From JAYPUG01 sp038117265 (GTDB taxonomy: Bacteria > Pseudomonadota > Alphaproteobacteria > UBA6615), in contig JAYOFO010000007.1 in NCBI GenBank assembly GCA_038117265.1, positions 1-64,000 of the forward strand: a stretch of 64,000 bases of DNA, written 5' to 3'. This document shows, piece after piece, positions 20,057 through 30,308 of the stretch; within the stretch, counting starts at the first letter, position 1; each line of letters opens with the position of its first letter. The notes beneath the pieces were generated by a model. It was not told the origin of the DNA and searched no databases. It saw nothing but the letters and a program-made list of their open reading frames with translations. Position numbers and translations under genes: made by a program.

Positions 20057-20545
20057 ATGGCCATGCTCGACCGCACCGCCCGATCGCTGCTTCTCGGCGA
20101 GATCGCCGCTGGCATGTGGCTGACCCTGAAGTATTTCTTCAAGCCCAAGGTCACGATCAACTATCCCTACGAGAAGGGGCCGATCAGCCCGCGCTTCCGC
20201 GGCGAACACGCGCTGCGCCGCTATCCCAACGGCGAGGAGCGCTGCATCGCCTGCAAGCTGTGCGAGGCGATCTGTCCCGCCCAGGCGATCACCATCGAGG
20301 CCGAGCCGCGCGAGGACGGTTCGCGGCGCACCACGCGCTACGACATCGACATGACGAAGTGCATCTATTGCGGCTTCTGTCAGGAGGCCTGCCCGGTCGA
20401 TGCCATCGTCGAGGGCCCCAACTTCGAATTCGCGACCGAAACTCGCGAGGAGCTGATGTACGACAAGGCCAAGCTCCTCTCGAACGGAGACCGGTGGGAA
20501 TCCGAGATCGCCACGGCGCTCGCCGCCGACGCGCCGTACCGGTAA
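20057..20545 (+). CDS. nuoI: NADH-quinone oxidoreductase subunit I (23 kDa, two 4Fe-4S)
   Basis: 162 residues from the ATG at 20057 with GGGAGGA upstream. Two CxxCxxCxxxCP motifs hold clusters N6a and N6b: Cys63, 66, 69 with 73, and Cys102, 105, 108 with 112. The N-terminal amphipathic helix ([18 protein letters not shown]) lies along the membrane. It carries electrons from NuoG to NuoB. Confidence 0.97.
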   Translation: MAMLDRTARSLLLGEIAAGMWLTLKYFFKPKVTINYPYEKGPISPRFRGEHALRRYPNGEERCIACKLCEAICPAQAITIEAEPREDGSRRTTRYDIDMTKCIYCGFCQEACPVDAIVEGPNFEFATETREELMYDKAKLLSNGDRWESEIATALAADAPYR

Positions 20546-20557
20546 GGGGACGGGGAC

Positions 20558-21172
20558 ATGGTCATCCAGGCACTCGCCTTCTACCTCTTCGCGATCGTCG
20601 CCGTGGCGTCGGGCGTGATGGTCATCTCGTCCCGCAATCCTGTGCACTCGGTGCTGTTCCTGATTCTCGCCTTCTTCAACTCGGCCGGTCTGTTCGTGCT
20701 GATCGGCGCGGAGTTCCTGGCGATGATCCTCGTCGTCGTCTATGTCGGCGCCGTGGCGGTGCTGTTCCTGTTCGTCGTGATGATGCTCGACATCAACTTC
20801 GCCGAGCTGCGCGAAGGCTTCCTGCAGTACATGCCGATCGGGGCGCTGGTCGGCCTGATCCTGGCCGCCGAGCTCGTGCTCGTCTTCGGCAGCTGGATCG
20901 TCTCGCCCGAGGCGGGCCAGGCGCTCGCCGCACCCGCGCTGCCGGCGGGCGAGGTAACGAACACCCATGCGCTGGGGCGGCTGATCTACACCGAGTACAT
21001 CTACCTCTTCCAGGCGTCGGGGCTGGTCCTGCTGATCGCCATGATCGGCGCGATCGTGCTGACCCTGCGCCATCGCCCGGACGTCAAGCGGCAGAAGATC
21101 GCGGTCCAGGTCGCGCGTACGCGCGAGGAGACGGTCGAGGTGCGCGACGTGGCGACGGGGAGTGGCGCGTGA
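20558..21172 (+). CDS. nuoJ: NADH-quinone oxidoreductase subunit J (ND6)
   Basis: 204 residues, five membrane helices. The conserved third helix with [20 protein letters not shown] contains the pi-bulge region important for coupling. It begins after a good ribosome site (AAGGGGACGGGG). The stop shares its last base with the nuoK start. Confidence 0.95.
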   Translation: MVIQALAFYLFAIVAVASGVMVISSRNPVHSVLFLILAFFNSAGLFVLIGAEFLAMILVVVYVGAVAVLFLFVVMMLDINFAELREGFLQYMPIGALVGLILAAELVLVFGSWIVSPEAGQALAAPALPAGEVTNTHALGRLIYTEYIYLFQASGLVLLIAMIGAIVLTLRHRPDVKRQKIAVQVARTREETVEVRDVATGSGA

Positions 21173-21483
21173 TGCTCGAGATCGGACTCGCACACTATCT
21201 GACCGTCGGGGCGATCCTGTTCACGCTCGGCATCTTCGGAATCTTCCTGAACCGGAAGAACGTGATCATCATCCTGATGTCGATCGAGCTGATGCTGCTC
21301 GCCGTCAACATCAACTTCGTGGCGTTCTCGGCGCACCTGCAGGATCTGGTGGGCCAGATCTTCGCGATGTTCGTGCTGACGGTCGCGGCCGCAGAGGCGG
21401 CTATTGGTCTGGCGATCCTCGTCGTGTACTTCCGCAACCGCGGTTCGATCGCGGTCGAAGACATCAACATGATGAAGGGCTGA
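21172..21483 (+). CDS. nuoK: NADH-quinone oxidoreductase subunit K (ND4L)
   Basis: 103 residues, three membrane helices. The conserved glutamate of helix 2 is in [18 protein letters not shown] and the second lies in [14 protein letters not shown]. Both are part of the central hydrophilic axis of the proton path. The start at 21172 overlaps nuoJ by one base. Confidence 0.95.
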   Translation: MLEIGLAHYLTVGAILFTLGIFGIFLNRKNVIIILMSIELMLLAVNINFVAFSAHLQDLVGQIFAMFVLTVAAAEAAIGLAILVVYFRNRGSIAVEDINMMKG

Positions 21484-21490
21484 CGCGGGC

Positions 21491-23416
21491 ATGATCGAAC
21501 TTGCCGTCTTTCTGCCGCTCGCGGGCGGGATCGTCGCCGGGCTCTTCGGCACCCGGATGGGCGACCGCGCCGCGCAGCTCATCACCGTGCTGCCCATGCT
21601 CACCGCCGCGGTGCTGTCGTGCGTGCTGTTCTGGCAGGTCGCCATCGGCGGCAATGCGCACACCGTCGAGCTGTTCACCTGGATCAGTTCGGGCACGCTC
21701 GAACTGAGCTGGTCGCTGCGCATCGACACGCTGACCGCGGTGATGGTGTTCGTGGTCAACGTCGTGTCGTCGATGGTCCACGTCTATTCCGTCGGCTACA
21801 TGTCGCACGACCCGCACAAGCCGCGCTTCATGGCGTATCTGAGCCTGTTCACCTTCTTCATGCTGGCCCTGGTGACGTCGGACAATTTCGTCCAGATGTT
21901 CTTCGGCTGGGAAGGCGTCGGCCTGATGTCCTATCTGCTGATCGGCTTCTGGTTCGGCCGGCCGTCGGCGAACGCCGCGGCGATCAAAGCCTTCGTGGTC
22001 AACCGGGGCGGCGATTTCGGCTTCATGCTGGGCATCCTCGGCGTGTTCTTCGTGTTCGGCTCGCTCGACTTCGACACCGTGTTTGCCGCCGTGCCGGGCG
22101 TGGCGGGCAAGAGCTTCGGCTTCCTGTCGATGGAACTCGACATCGTCACCACGCTCTGCTTCCTGTTGTTCATCGGCGCGATGGGCAAGTCGGCCCAGAT
22201 CGGCCTGCACACATGGCTGCCCGACGCCATGGAGGGCCCGACCCCGGTCTCGGCCCTGATCCATGCCGCGACGATGGTCACCGCCGGCGTGTTCATGGTC
22301 GCGCGCCTGTCGCCGATGTTCGAATTCGCGCCGGTCGCACTGACCTTCGTCGCCTTCATCGGCGGCACCACCGCCTTCTTTGCCGCGACCATCGGCCTGA
22401 CCCAGTGGGACATCAAGCGCGTCATCGCCTATTCGACCTGCTCGCAGCTCGGCTACATGTTCTTCGCCATCGGCGTCGGCGCGTACCCGGCCGCCATCTT
22501 CCACCTGATGACCCACGCCTTCTTCAAGGCGCTGCTGTTCCTCGGTGCGGGCAGCGTCATCCACGGCATGGATGACGAGCAGGACATGCGCAAGATGGGC
22601 GGCCTGTTCTCCAAGATGCGGGTCACGGCGGTGCTGATGTGGATCGGCTCGCTGGCGCTGGCCGGGGTGCCCGTCTTCGCCGGTTTCTACTCCAAGGACA
22701 TCATCCTCGAATCCGCGTTCGCTGCGCACACGGGCATGGGCCAGTACGCGTTCTGGATGGGCATCGCCGCGGCGCTGATGACGGCGTTCTACTCGTGGCG
22801 CCTGCTGTTCCTGACCTTCCACGGCCGCACGCGGGCCGACGAGCACACCTTCGACCACGCGCACGAATCGCCGCCAGTGATGATCGCGCCGCTGCTGGTG
22901 CTTGCCGCCGGCGCGATGTTCTCGGGCATCCTCGCCGTCGACTACTTCGTCGGCCACGAGATGGAGCATTTCTGGGGCGCCTCGATCCTGATGCTGCACA
23001 ATGTGATCGAGGAGGCGCACCACGTGCCGGCCTGGGTCAAGATCCTGCCGATCGTCGTCGGCGTGGTCGGCATCGTGGGCGCCTGGGTGATGTATCTGGT
23101 AAGGCCGGAATGGCCGGCGGCACTGGTCGCGAAGATCCGTCCGGTCCACACCTTCGTGTTCAACAAGTGGTTCTTCGACGAGCTCTACGACTGGCTGTTC
23201 GTCCGCCCGTCCTTCGTGCTCGGGCGCGGCCTCTGGAAATCGGGCGACGGCGCGGTGATCGACGGGGTCGGCCCCGACGGCGTCGCTGCCGCCACGCGCG
23301 ACGTGGCCGGGCTCGCCAGCCGGCTGCAGTCGGGCTACGTCTACCATTACGCCTTTGCGATGCTGATCGGGCTGGTCGTGTTGGCGACCTGGTTCTTGTT
23401 CGGGTTCTTCGGTTAG
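21491..23416 (+). CDS. nuoL: NADH-quinone oxidoreductase subunit L (ND5)
   Basis: 641 residues with many membrane helices. It is an antiporter-like proton-pumping subunit. The Mrp-type core is seen in FFGWEGVGLMSYLLIGFW, in TWLPDAMEGPTPVSALIHAA, with the lysine-containing helix nearby, and in the C-terminal lateral helix region. Length fits the family. It forms the distal end of the membrane arm. Confidence 0.97.
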   Translation: MIELAVFLPLAGGIVAGLFGTRMGDRAAQLITVLPMLTAAVLSCVLFWQVAIGGNAHTVELFTWISSGTLELSWSLRIDTLTAVMVFVVNVVSSMVHVYSVGYMSHDPHKPRFMAYLSLFTFFMLALVTSDNFVQMFFGWEGVGLMSYLLIGFWFGRPSANAAAIKAFVVNRGGDFGFMLGILGVFFVFGSLDFDTVFAAVPGVAGKSFGFLSMELDIVTTLCFLLFIGAMGKSAQIGLHTWLPDAMEGPTPVSALIHAATMVTAGVFMVARLSPMFEFAPVALTFVAFIGGTTAFFAATIGLTQWDIKRVIAYSTCSQLGYMFFAIGVGAYPAAIFHLMTHAFFKALLFLGAGSVIHGMDDEQDMRKMGGLFSKMRVTAVLMWIGSLALAGVPVFAGFYSKDIILESAFAAHTGMGQYAFWMGIAAALMTAFYSWRLLFLTFHGRTRADEHTFDHAHESPPVMIAPLLVLAAGAMFSGILAVDYFVGHEMEHFWGASILMLHNVIEEAHHVPAWVKILPIVVGVVGIVGAWVMYLVRPEWPAALVAKIRPVHTFVFNKWFFDELYDWLFVRPSFVLGRGLWKSGDGAVIDGVGPDGVAAATRDVAGLASRLQSGYVYHYAFAMLIGLVVLATWFLFGFFG

Positions 23417-23428
23417 GAGCGGCGGATC

Positions 23429-24943
23429 ATGGAATCCTTCCCCATCCTGTCGCTCACGACCTTCCTGCCGCTCGTCGGGGTGCTGTTCATCCTGATCGTG
23501 CGCGGCGATGAGGAGACGGTCGTGCGCAACGCCCGCTGGGCGGCGCTGTGGACCTCTCTCGCGACCTTCGTGATCAGCCTGCTGCTGTGGATCAACTTCG
23601 ACGCCACGACGGCGGAGTTCCAGTTCGTCGAGAAGGTGGAGTGGCTGCCGGCCTTCAACATCTCCTATCACCTGGGCATCGACGGCATCTCGCTGTTCTT
23701 CGTGCTGCTGTCGACGTTCCTGACGCCGATCTGCGTTCTTGCCTCGTGGACGTCGGTCACGAAGCGGGTGAAGGAGTACATGATCGCCTTCCTCGTCCTC
23801 GAGACGTTCATGGTGGGCACCTTCGCCGCGCTCGACTTCGTGCTGTTCTACATCTTCTTCGAGGCGGTCCTGATCCCGATGTTCATCATCATCGGCGTCT
23901 GGGGCGGCCCGCGCCGCGTCTACTCGGCGTTCAAGTTCTTCCTCTACACGCTGGCGGGCTCGGTCCTGCTGCTCGCGGCCCTGCTCACGCTGTATTTCGA
24001 GGCCGGGACGACGGACATCCCGACCCTTATCGCCTTCGACGTGCCGGCGCAGCTCCAGACCTGGCTGTGGCTCGCCTTCTTCGCCTCCTTCGCGGTCAAG
24101 ATGCCGATGTGGCCGGTCCACACCTGGCTGCCCGACGCCCATGTCGAGGCGCCGACGGCCGGCTCGGTGATCCTCGCCGGCGTGCTCCTGAAGATGGGCG
24201 GCTACGGGTTCCTGCGTTTCTCGCTGCCGATGCTGCCGCTGGCGTCCGAACAGTTCGTGCCGCTGATCTACACGCTGTCGGTGATCGCGATCATCTACAC
24301 CTCGCTCGTGGCGCTCGCCCAGGAGGACATGAAGAAGCTGATCGCCTATTCCTCGGTGGCCCATATGGGCTTCGTCACGATCGGCATCTTCACCGCCACC
24401 CGGCAGGGCATCGACGGGGCGATCTTCCAGATGCTCAGCCACGGCATCATTTCCGCCGCGCTGTTCCTGTGCGTCGGCGTCGTCTACGACCGCGAGCACA
24501 GCCGCGACATCGCGCATTATGGCGGGCTGGTCGAGCGAATGCCGAAATACGCCTTCGTGTTCATGGTGTTCATGCTCGGTTCGGTCGGGCTGCCGGGCAC
24601 CAGCGGGTTCATCGGCGAGTTCCTGATCCTCGTCGGCGCCTTCCAGGACAACACCTGGGTCGCGGCGCTTGCGGCGACGGGCGTGATCCTGGGCGCGGCC
24701 TACATGCTCTATTTGTATCGCCGGGTCGTGTTCGGGCGGCTCGACAAGGAGCACCTCAAGCAGATCCTCGACCTCGAGCCGCGTGAAATCGCGATCTTCG
24801 CGCCGCTGGTGGTGCTGGTCATCTGGATGGGCATCTGGCCCGAGCCGTTCCTGGGCCTGTTCGACGCCAGCGTGGCGAACCTGCTGCAGGATTATCAGGC
24901 CGCACTCGCGACGGGCGATGCCACGCGCATCGCCGGGCGTTAG
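23429..24943 (+). CDS. nuoM: NADH-quinone oxidoreductase subunit M (ND4)
   Basis: 504 residues, antiporter-like. [17 protein letters not shown] carries the conserved glutamate, and [20 protein letters not shown] the conserved lysine-helix partner. It is one of three homologous proton channels with NuoL and NuoN. It starts 12 bases after nuoL. Confidence 0.97.
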   Translation: MESFPILSLTTFLPLVGVLFILIVRGDEETVVRNARWAALWTSLATFVISLLLWINFDATTAEFQFVEKVEWLPAFNISYHLGIDGISLFFVLLSTFLTPICVLASWTSVTKRVKEYMIAFLVLETFMVGTFAALDFVLFYIFFEAVLIPMFIIIGVWGGPRRVYSAFKFFLYTLAGSVLLLAALLTLYFEAGTTDIPTLIAFDVPAQLQTWLWLAFFASFAVKMPMWPVHTWLPDAHVEAPTAGSVILAGVLLKMGGYGFLRFSLPMLPLASEQFVPLIYTLSVIAIIYTSLVALAQEDMKKLIAYSSVAHMGFVTIGIFTATRQGIDGAIFQMLSHGIISAALFLCVGVVYDREHSRDIAHYGGLVERMPKYAFVFMVFMLGSVGLPGTSGFIGEFLILVGAFQDNTWVAALAATGVILGAAYMLYLYRRVVFGRLDKEHLKQILDLEPREIAIFAPLVVLVIWMGIWPEPFLGLFDASVANLLQDYQAALATGDATRIAGR

Positions 24944-24958
24944 GCGGGAGTGGAACCG

Positions 24959-26404
24959 ATGAGCATTGTCGCCGATATCGCCGCCGTCCGGCCGGAACTG
25001 TTCGTCGCCATCGCCGCGATGGTGATGCTGATGTTCGGCGCGTTCCGGGGCGAGGATTCGACCCGGTTTGTCACCTGGCTCGGGGTCGGTGTCCTGGTGG
25101 TCGCCGCCCTGCTGGTGCTAGCGGGGCCGGGCGGATCGACGCTCGCGTTCAACGGCCAGTTCAAGGTCGATGCCTTCGCGGTTTTCGCCAAGATCCTGCT
25201 GATCGCCGGCGCCGCACTCGCCCTGATCCTGGCGCTGCCGTTCAACATGCGCGAGGACATCCGGCAGTTCGAATTCCCGATCCTCATCGTCTTCGCCGTC
25301 CTCGGCATGATGATGATGGTGTCCGCGGCCGACCTGCTGTCGCTCTATATCGGCCTGGAACTGCAGAGCCTGTCGCTCTACGTGATCGCCGCGATCCGCC
25401 GCGACACGCTGCGCTCGTCAGAGGCGGGGCTGAAATACTTCGTCCTCGGCGCGCTCAGCTCGGGCATCCTGCTCTACGGCATGACACTGGTGTACGGCTT
25501 CGCCGGCACGACCCAGTTCGAGGCGCTCGCCGCCATCTTCACCGCCGGCGACGGTGCGCCCATCGGCGTCATCGTCGGGCTGGTGTTCATCGCCGCGGGC
25601 TTGGCCTTCAAGGTCTCGGCCGTGCCGTTCCACATGTGGACCCCCGACGTCTACGAGGGCGCGCCCACGCCCGTGACGGCGTTCTTCGCCGTGGCGCCCA
25701 AGATCGCGGCGATGGCGCTGTTCGTGCGGGTCATGCTCGAGCCGTTCGGGCCGCTGGTCGCGGAATGGCAGCAGGTGATCTGGTTCATCGCGCTCGCCTC
25801 GATGGTCCTCGGCTCCTTCGCGGCCATCGCCCAGACCAACATCAAGCGGCTGATGGCCTATTCCTCGATCGGCCATATGGGCTTCGTCCTGGTCGGGCTT
25901 GCGGCGGGCAACGAGACGGGCGTGCAGGGAATCCTGCTCTACCTCGCGATCTACCTGTTCATGAACATGGGTACCTTCGCGTGTATCCTGGCGATGCGCC
26001 GCCAGGGCCGCATAGTCGAGGACATCGGCGAGCTGGCCGGGCTGTCGCGCACCAACCCCTACATGGCGCTGGCACTCGCGATCTTCATGTTCTCGATGGC
26101 CGGCATTCCGCCGCTGGCCGGATTCTTCGCCAAGCTCTACGTGTTCCTCGCCGCGATCGAGGCTGGGCTCTATGTGCTGGCGGTCGTCGGCCTGCTGACC
26201 AGCGTGGTGGGCGCCTTCTACTATCTGCGGATCGTCAAGCTGATGTACTTCGACGAGCCGGCGGACGCGTTCGATCGCCCGATGGGCCGCGAGATCGCAA
26301 CCATCGTCGCCATCACCGGCGTGGTGACCGTGTTCTTCTTCCTCGGCCTGGCACCCGTGCTGGCCGGTGCGGAAGCGGCGGCGGCGGTGTTCTTCGCCGC
26401 ATGA
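24959..26404 (+). CDS. nuoN: NADH-quinone oxidoreductase subunit N (ND2)
   Basis: 481 residues from the ATG at 24959, which has GGGAG at a proper distance; an in-frame GTG at 24950 is too close to that site. The third antiporter-like subunit, with [15 protein letters not shown] and [20 protein letters not shown] as conserved features. Its stop overlaps the birA start (ATGA), so the operon runs on into cofactor genes. Confidence 0.96.
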   Translation: MSIVADIAAVRPELFVAIAAMVMLMFGAFRGEDSTRFVTWLGVGVLVVAALLVLAGPGGSTLAFNGQFKVDAFAVFAKILLIAGAALALILALPFNMREDIRQFEFPILIVFAVLGMMMMVSAADLLSLYIGLELQSLSLYVIAAIRRDTLRSSEAGLKYFVLGALSSGILLYGMTLVYGFAGTTQFEALAAIFTAGDGAPIGVIVGLVFIAAGLAFKVSAVPFHMWTPDVYEGAPTPVTAFFAVAPKIAAMALFVRVMLEPFGPLVAEWQQVIWFIALASMVLGSFAAIAQTNIKRLMAYSSIGHMGFVLVGLAAGNETGVQGILLYLAIYLFMNMGTFACILAMRRQGRIVEDIGELAGLSRTNPYMALALAIFMFSMAGIPPLAGFFAKLYVFLAAIEAGLYVLAVVGLLTSVVGAFYYLRIVKLMYFDEPADAFDRPMGREIATIVAITGVVTVFFFLGLAPVLAGAEAAAAVFFAA

Positions 26405-27159
26405 CCGAAGGCCCGGAAGCGCTCCCGGGCTGCCACCTCATCGCCCTCGACACCGTCGGCAGCACCAACGAGGAGGCACGCCGTCTCGCCGAAGCGGGCG
26501 CGGCCGACCGCACGGTGGTGTGGGCGCGCGAGCAGACGGCCGGGCGCGGGCGCCACGGCCGAAGCTGGGCCTCGCCGCCGGGAAACCTCTACGTGTCGAT
26601 CCTGCTGCGCCCGGCCTGTCCAGTCGCGCAGGCACCCCAGATCGGCTTCGCGGTCGGCGCCGCGATGGCCGATGCGATCCGGGCGCTGACCGGCTTGCCC
26701 GTGGCGCTGAAATGGCCCAACGATCTCTATCTCGGCGGCGAGAAGCTGTCGGGCATCCTGCTGGAGAGCGCCGGCGACGTTGCCGGAGATACGGAATGGG
26801 TGGTGGCCGGCATCGGTGTCAACGTCGCGTTCCGGCCCGACGTGCCGGGTGCGGGATGCCTGAACGCGGCGGGCGCGGAGTTGCAGCCCTCGACGTTGCT
26901 GGAGTCCTTCGTGCCGCGGTTCTTCGAGCTTCTGGATGTCTGGTCGAACGAAGGGTTCCCGCCGGTCCGCGCGGCGTGGGAGGCCTGTGCCTTGCCGTTG
27001 GGAAGCCCGCTCTCGGTCAAGCTGCCCGGCGGCACCGAGGCGGGCGGTTTCGCCGGCATCGACGAGACCGGTAACCTGTTGCTCGACGTGGCGGGAAACA
27101 CGGTGCGTGTTGCAGTCGGTGACGTTTTCCCGCTAAGCACTGCGGCGACGGGAGCCTGA
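26401..27159 (+). CDS. birA: Biotin--[acetyl-CoA-carboxylase] ligase
   Basis: 252 residues. GRGRHGRSW (residues 48-56), then [27 protein letters not shown] and GIGVNV are the biotin-binding and adenylation motifs. There is no N-terminal helix-turn-helix, so this is the monofunctional class that biotinylates carboxylases without repressing a bio operon. Its place after nuoN and before coaX and rnj is the usual alphaproteobacterial order. Confidence 0.95.
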   Translation: MTEGPEALPGCHLIALDTVGSTNEEARRLAEAGAADRTVVWAREQTAGRGRHGRSWASPPGNLYVSILLRPACPVAQAPQIGFAVGAAMADAIRALTGLPVALKWPNDLYLGGEKLSGILLESAGDVAGDTEWVVAGIGVNVAFRPDVPGAGCLNAAGAELQPSTLLESFVPRFFELLDVWSNEGFPPVRAAWEACALPLGSPLSVKLPGGTEAGGFAGIDETGNLLLDVAGNTVRVAVGDVFPLSTAATGA

Positions 27160-27161
27160 GC

Positions 27162-27935
27162 ATGCTGCTTGCGGTCGATTGCGGAAACACTAACACGGTC
27201 TTTGCCGTCTATGCGGGCGGCGAACAGCGCGGCAAATGGCGCATCGCGACCGATTCCGCGCGCACGGCGGACGAGTATGCGGTCTGGCTGACCCAGCTGA
27301 TGAGCCTGCGGAGCCTGAAGGTGTCGGACGTGACCCAGGCGATCGTGACGACGGTCGTCCCCGGCACAAGGCGCAACCTGACGAGCCTGCTCGAGACCCA
27401 TTTCGGCGTCACACCGCTGGTGGTCCGCGATCCCAATGTCGATCTGGGGATCGAAATTCTCATCGAACGGCCCGAACAGGTCGGCGCCGACCGGCTGGTG
27501 GCCGCCGTCGGCGCGCATCTGCGCTATCCCGGTGACCTGATCGTCATCGATTTCGGGACCGGCACCACATTCGACGTGGTCGACGGCGCGGGCAACTTCC
27601 GCGGCGGCGTGATCGCGCCCGGCATCAACCTCTCGGTCGAGGCGCTCTACATGGCCGGCGCCCTGCTGCCGCGGGTGAACATCGAGAAGCCCGAAAAGGT
27701 CATCGGCGGCGCCACGGTGCCGGCGATGCAGTCCGGCATCTTCTGGGGCTATGTCTCGATGATCGAGGGGATGGTGCCCCGGATCGCGGAAGAATACGGA
27801 AAACCCGTGACGGTGGTGGCGACAGGCGGGCTGGCGCCGCTGTTCGCGGAAGTCACCGACATCATCGACGCGACCGAGCCCGACCTGACCCTGGTCGGGC
27901 TGGTCGAGATCGCGCGACGCAACGGCATCGCCTGA
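27162..27935 (+). CDS. coaX: Type III pantothenate kinase
   Basis: 257 residues. The ASKHA-fold phosphate loop DCGNT (residues 6-10), GADR (108-111) and DFGTGTT (130-136) identify CoaX. It phosphorylates pantothenate in the first step of CoA synthesis and, unlike CoaA, is not inhibited by CoA. It starts two bases after the birA stop with GGGAGC as ribosome site. Confidence 0.95.
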   Translation: MLLAVDCGNTNTVFAVYAGGEQRGKWRIATDSARTADEYAVWLTQLMSLRSLKVSDVTQAIVTTVVPGTRRNLTSLLETHFGVTPLVVRDPNVDLGIEILIERPEQVGADRLVAAVGAHLRYPGDLIVIDFGTGTTFDVVDGAGNFRGGVIAPGINLSVEALYMAGALLPRVNIEKPEKVIGGATVPAMQSGIFWGYVSMIEGMVPRIAEEYGKPVTVVATGGLAPLFAEVTDIIDATEPDLTLVGLVEIARRNGIA

Positions 27936-27949
27936 TCGGACCTTCGCGC

Positions 27950-29620
27950 ATGGCTCTCGTTCCCGGTACCGACGAAGTGCTGTTCGTCCCGCTTGGCGGC
28001 GCGGGCGAGATCGGCATGAACCTCAATGTCTACGGCCATGCGGGAAAGTGGCTGATCGTCGACTGCGGCGTCACCTTCGGCGACCCCACGATGCCCGGCC
28101 TCGACGTGATGATGGCCGACCCGACCTTCATCGAGGAACGCCGCGCGGACCTGGGCGGCCTGATCGTGACCCACGCCCACGAGGACCATGTCGGGGCCGT
28201 CGCGCATCTGTGGCGGCGCCTGCGCTGCCCGGTCTGGGCGACCCCCTTCACCGCCAACGTGCTTCGGCGGAAGCTCGAGGAGGCACAGTTGGGCGGCAAG
28301 GTCGACGTGCGCGAGATCGACATGTCCGAGCGGTTCGCGGTCGGCCCGTTCGACCTGACCCTGGTGACCCTGACCCATTCGATTCCCGAACCCAACGGGC
28401 TGGTGATACGGACCGGCGCGGGGACGATCTTCCACACGGGCGACTGGAAGCTCGATCCCGACCCGCTGATCGGCGAGACCACCGACGAAGCCGCGCTGCG
28501 CGCAATCGGCGACGAGGGCGTGCTGGCGATGATCGGCGATTCGACCAACGCGCTGGTCGAGGGGACGAGCGGATCGGAGGCGGATGTCCGGGAGAGCCTC
28601 GGCGAACTGATCGGCGGGCTGGAGAACCGGGTCGCGGTCGCCTGTTTCGCGAGCAACGTGGCGCGCGTCCAGTCGATCGTGGAGGTCGCGCACAGCCACG
28701 GCCGGGCGGTCGGGCTGGTCGGCCGCTCGCTCTGGCGCATGACCGAGGCGGCGCGCGCCACCGGCTATTTGCGCGACCTGCCGCCCTTCCTGCGCGAAGA
28801 AGAGATCATGAACCTGCCGCGCGACGCGGTGCTCATGCTTTGTACCGGCAGCCAGGGCGAGCCGCGGGCGGCGCTGTCGCGGATCGCGCGCGACGATCAC
28901 CCGAACGTGACCCTGGACCGGGGCGATCACGTGATCTTCTCGTCGCGGATCATTCCGGGGAACGAAGTGGCCATCGGCCGGTTGCAGAACCAGCTCACCT
29001 CCATGGGGATCGACATCATCACCGAGCGCGATCATTTCGTGCACGTGTCGGGCCACCCCGCGCGTGCCGAACTGCAGCAGATGTATCAGTGGGTGCGCCC
29101 GCGCATCGCGGTGCCCGTGCATGGCGAGTTGCGTCACATGATGGCGCATGCCGAGCTCGCGCGCGATTGCCAGGTGGCGCACGCGCCGGTGGTGACGAAC
29201 GGCGATGTGCTGCGGCTGTCGGCCGACGGGGCGGAGCTGTGCGGACAGGTTCAGGCGGGGCGGCTCGCGCTCGACGGGACGGACCTGATCCGTGTCGAGG
29301 ATGCCAGCCTGCGCACGCGCGCCAACATGCTGTGGAACGGTTCGGCCGCCCTGACGGTCGTGCTGGACCGGAAGGGCCGCGTGGTCGGCGACCCCATCCT
29401 CTCGGCCCCCGGCCTGCTCGGCGAAAGCGATTCCGATCTCGACCTGATGGACGACGTCATCGACGACGTGCTTGATACACTGTCGGGGATGGACAAAGGT
29501 TCGCGTGCGGACGACGAGGCGGTGGAGGAGCGGCTGCGGCGCGCCGTGCGGCGAAGTTTCCGCGAACGGCGCGGCAAGAACCCGACGGCCGACATCCACC
29601 TCGTGCGGTTGCGGGACTGA
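27950..29620 (+). CDS. rnj: Ribonuclease J
   Basis: 556 residues. The metallo-beta-lactamase motif HAHEDH is at residues 75-80, and later FHTGDWKLD and IGDSTNAL mark the zinc site. The beta-CASP domain and the C-terminal motif HVSGHPARAELQQM follow. RNase J has endonuclease and 5' to 3' exonuclease activity and matures rRNA and mRNA in alphaproteobacteria. It follows coaX in this conserved neighbourhood. Confidence 0.95.
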   Translation: MALVPGTDEVLFVPLGGAGEIGMNLNVYGHAGKWLIVDCGVTFGDPTMPGLDVMMADPTFIEERRADLGGLIVTHAHEDHVGAVAHLWRRLRCPVWATPFTANVLRRKLEEAQLGGKVDVREIDMSERFAVGPFDLTLVTLTHSIPEPNGLVIRTGAGTIFHTGDWKLDPDPLIGETTDEAALRAIGDEGVLAMIGDSTNALVEGTSGSEADVRESLGELIGGLENRVAVACFASNVARVQSIVEVAHSHGRAVGLVGRSLWRMTEAARATGYLRDLPPFLREEEIMNLPRDAVLMLCTGSQGEPRAALSRIARDDHPNVTLDRGDHVIFSSRIIPGNEVAIGRLQNQLTSMGIDIITERDHFVHVSGHPARAELQQMYQWVRPRIAVPVHGELRHMMAHAELARDCQVAHAPVVTNGDVLRLSADGAELCGQVQAGRLALDGTDLIRVEDASLRTRANMLWNGSAALTVVLDRKGRVVGDPILSAPGLLGESDSDLDLMDDVIDDVLDTLSGMDKGSRADDEAVEERLRRAVRRSFRERRGKNPTADIHLVRLRD

Positions 29621-29639
29621 TGCGAACGGAGAGAGGGGC

Positions 29640-30044
29640 ATGATCGGGCGACTGAACCATGTGGCGATCGTGGTGCCGGACCTTGCGGCCGCGGCCGCCG
29701 TCTATCGCGACAGCCTGGGCGCGAAAGTGTCCGCGCCGGTCGACCTGCCGCTGAACGGCGTGACCACGGTCTTCGTCGAGCTACCGAACACCAAGATCGA
29801 GCTTCTGCACCCGCTGGGCGAGGGGTCTCCGATCGCGCCGTTCCTCGAGAAGAACCCGTCGGGCGGAATGCATCATGTCTGCTACGAGGTCGAGGACATC
29901 TATGCCGCCCGGGACCGGCTGAAGGCCGAGGGCGCGCGGGTGCTGGGCGACGGCGAGCCGAAGCCCGGGGCCCACGACAAGCCGGTGCTGTTCCTGCATC
30001 CCAAGGATTTCTGCGGCACCCTGGTCGAACTCGAACAGGTCTGA
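29640..30044 (+). CDS. mce: Methylmalonyl-CoA epimerase
   Basis: 134 residues from the ATG at 29640, preceded by GGAGAGGGG. It is a small vicinal-oxygen-chelate protein with metal ligands expected at His7 (LNHVAIVV), the His in GGMHHVCYEV and the Glu in GTLVELEQV. It interconverts the two epimers of methylmalonyl-CoA in propionate or ethylmalonyl-CoA metabolism. The neighbouring family of glyoxalases shares the fold, but the SGGMHHVCYEV signature and the genomic place favour the epimerase. Confidence 0.92.
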   Translation: MIGRLNHVAIVVPDLAAAAAVYRDSLGAKVSAPVDLPLNGVTTVFVELPNTKIELLHPLGEGSPIAPFLEKNPSGGMHHVCYEVEDIYAARDRLKAEGARVLGDGEPKPGAHDKPVLFLHPKDFCGTLVELEQV

Positions 30045-30051
30045 AGCCGCG

Positions 30052-30306
30052 ATGAACCCGGTCTCTGCCGTCGTCGTCTTCATCGTCATCTGGTGGCTCA
30101 CCCTGTTCACGGTGTTGCCCTGGGGCGTGCGGCGCACCGAGAACCCGGAAGAGGGCCACGATCACGGCGCGCCGGCGCGCGCGATGATGGGGCGGAAGCT
30201 GCTGATCACGACCGCGATCGCACTTCTCCTGTTCGCCATCGTGTACGGGGTCGTCGAGACCAGCGATCTGTCGCTGCGCGAACTGGCCGAGAAGTACGCG
30301 ATCTAG
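30052..30306 (+). CDS. DUF1467 family small membrane protein
   Basis: 84 residues with two membrane helices (about 5-22 and 50-70). The conserved stretch VIWWLTLFTVLPWGVRR is followed by a short charged loop. This is the DUF1467 family, of unknown function, which in alphaproteobacteria commonly sits between mce and proS. Here it follows mce by seven bases, but proS lies 5.2 kb further on, beyond an accessory block. Confidence 0.85.
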   Translation: MNPVSAVVVFIVIWWLTLFTVLPWGVRRTENPEEGHDHGAPARAMMGRKLLITTAIALLLFAIVYGVVETSDLSLRELAEKYAI

Positions 30307-30308
30307 CG

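Noticed and set aside
21464..24754. Very long minus-strand open frame (1096 codons) opposite nuoL and nuoM
   Set aside because: It is the mirror of GC-rich codons in clearly real genes, is rich in Arg, His, Asp and Glu without domain pattern, and has no ribosome site. Similar antisense frames at 4546-6720, 39956-41866 and 48664-50922 are rejected for the same reason.
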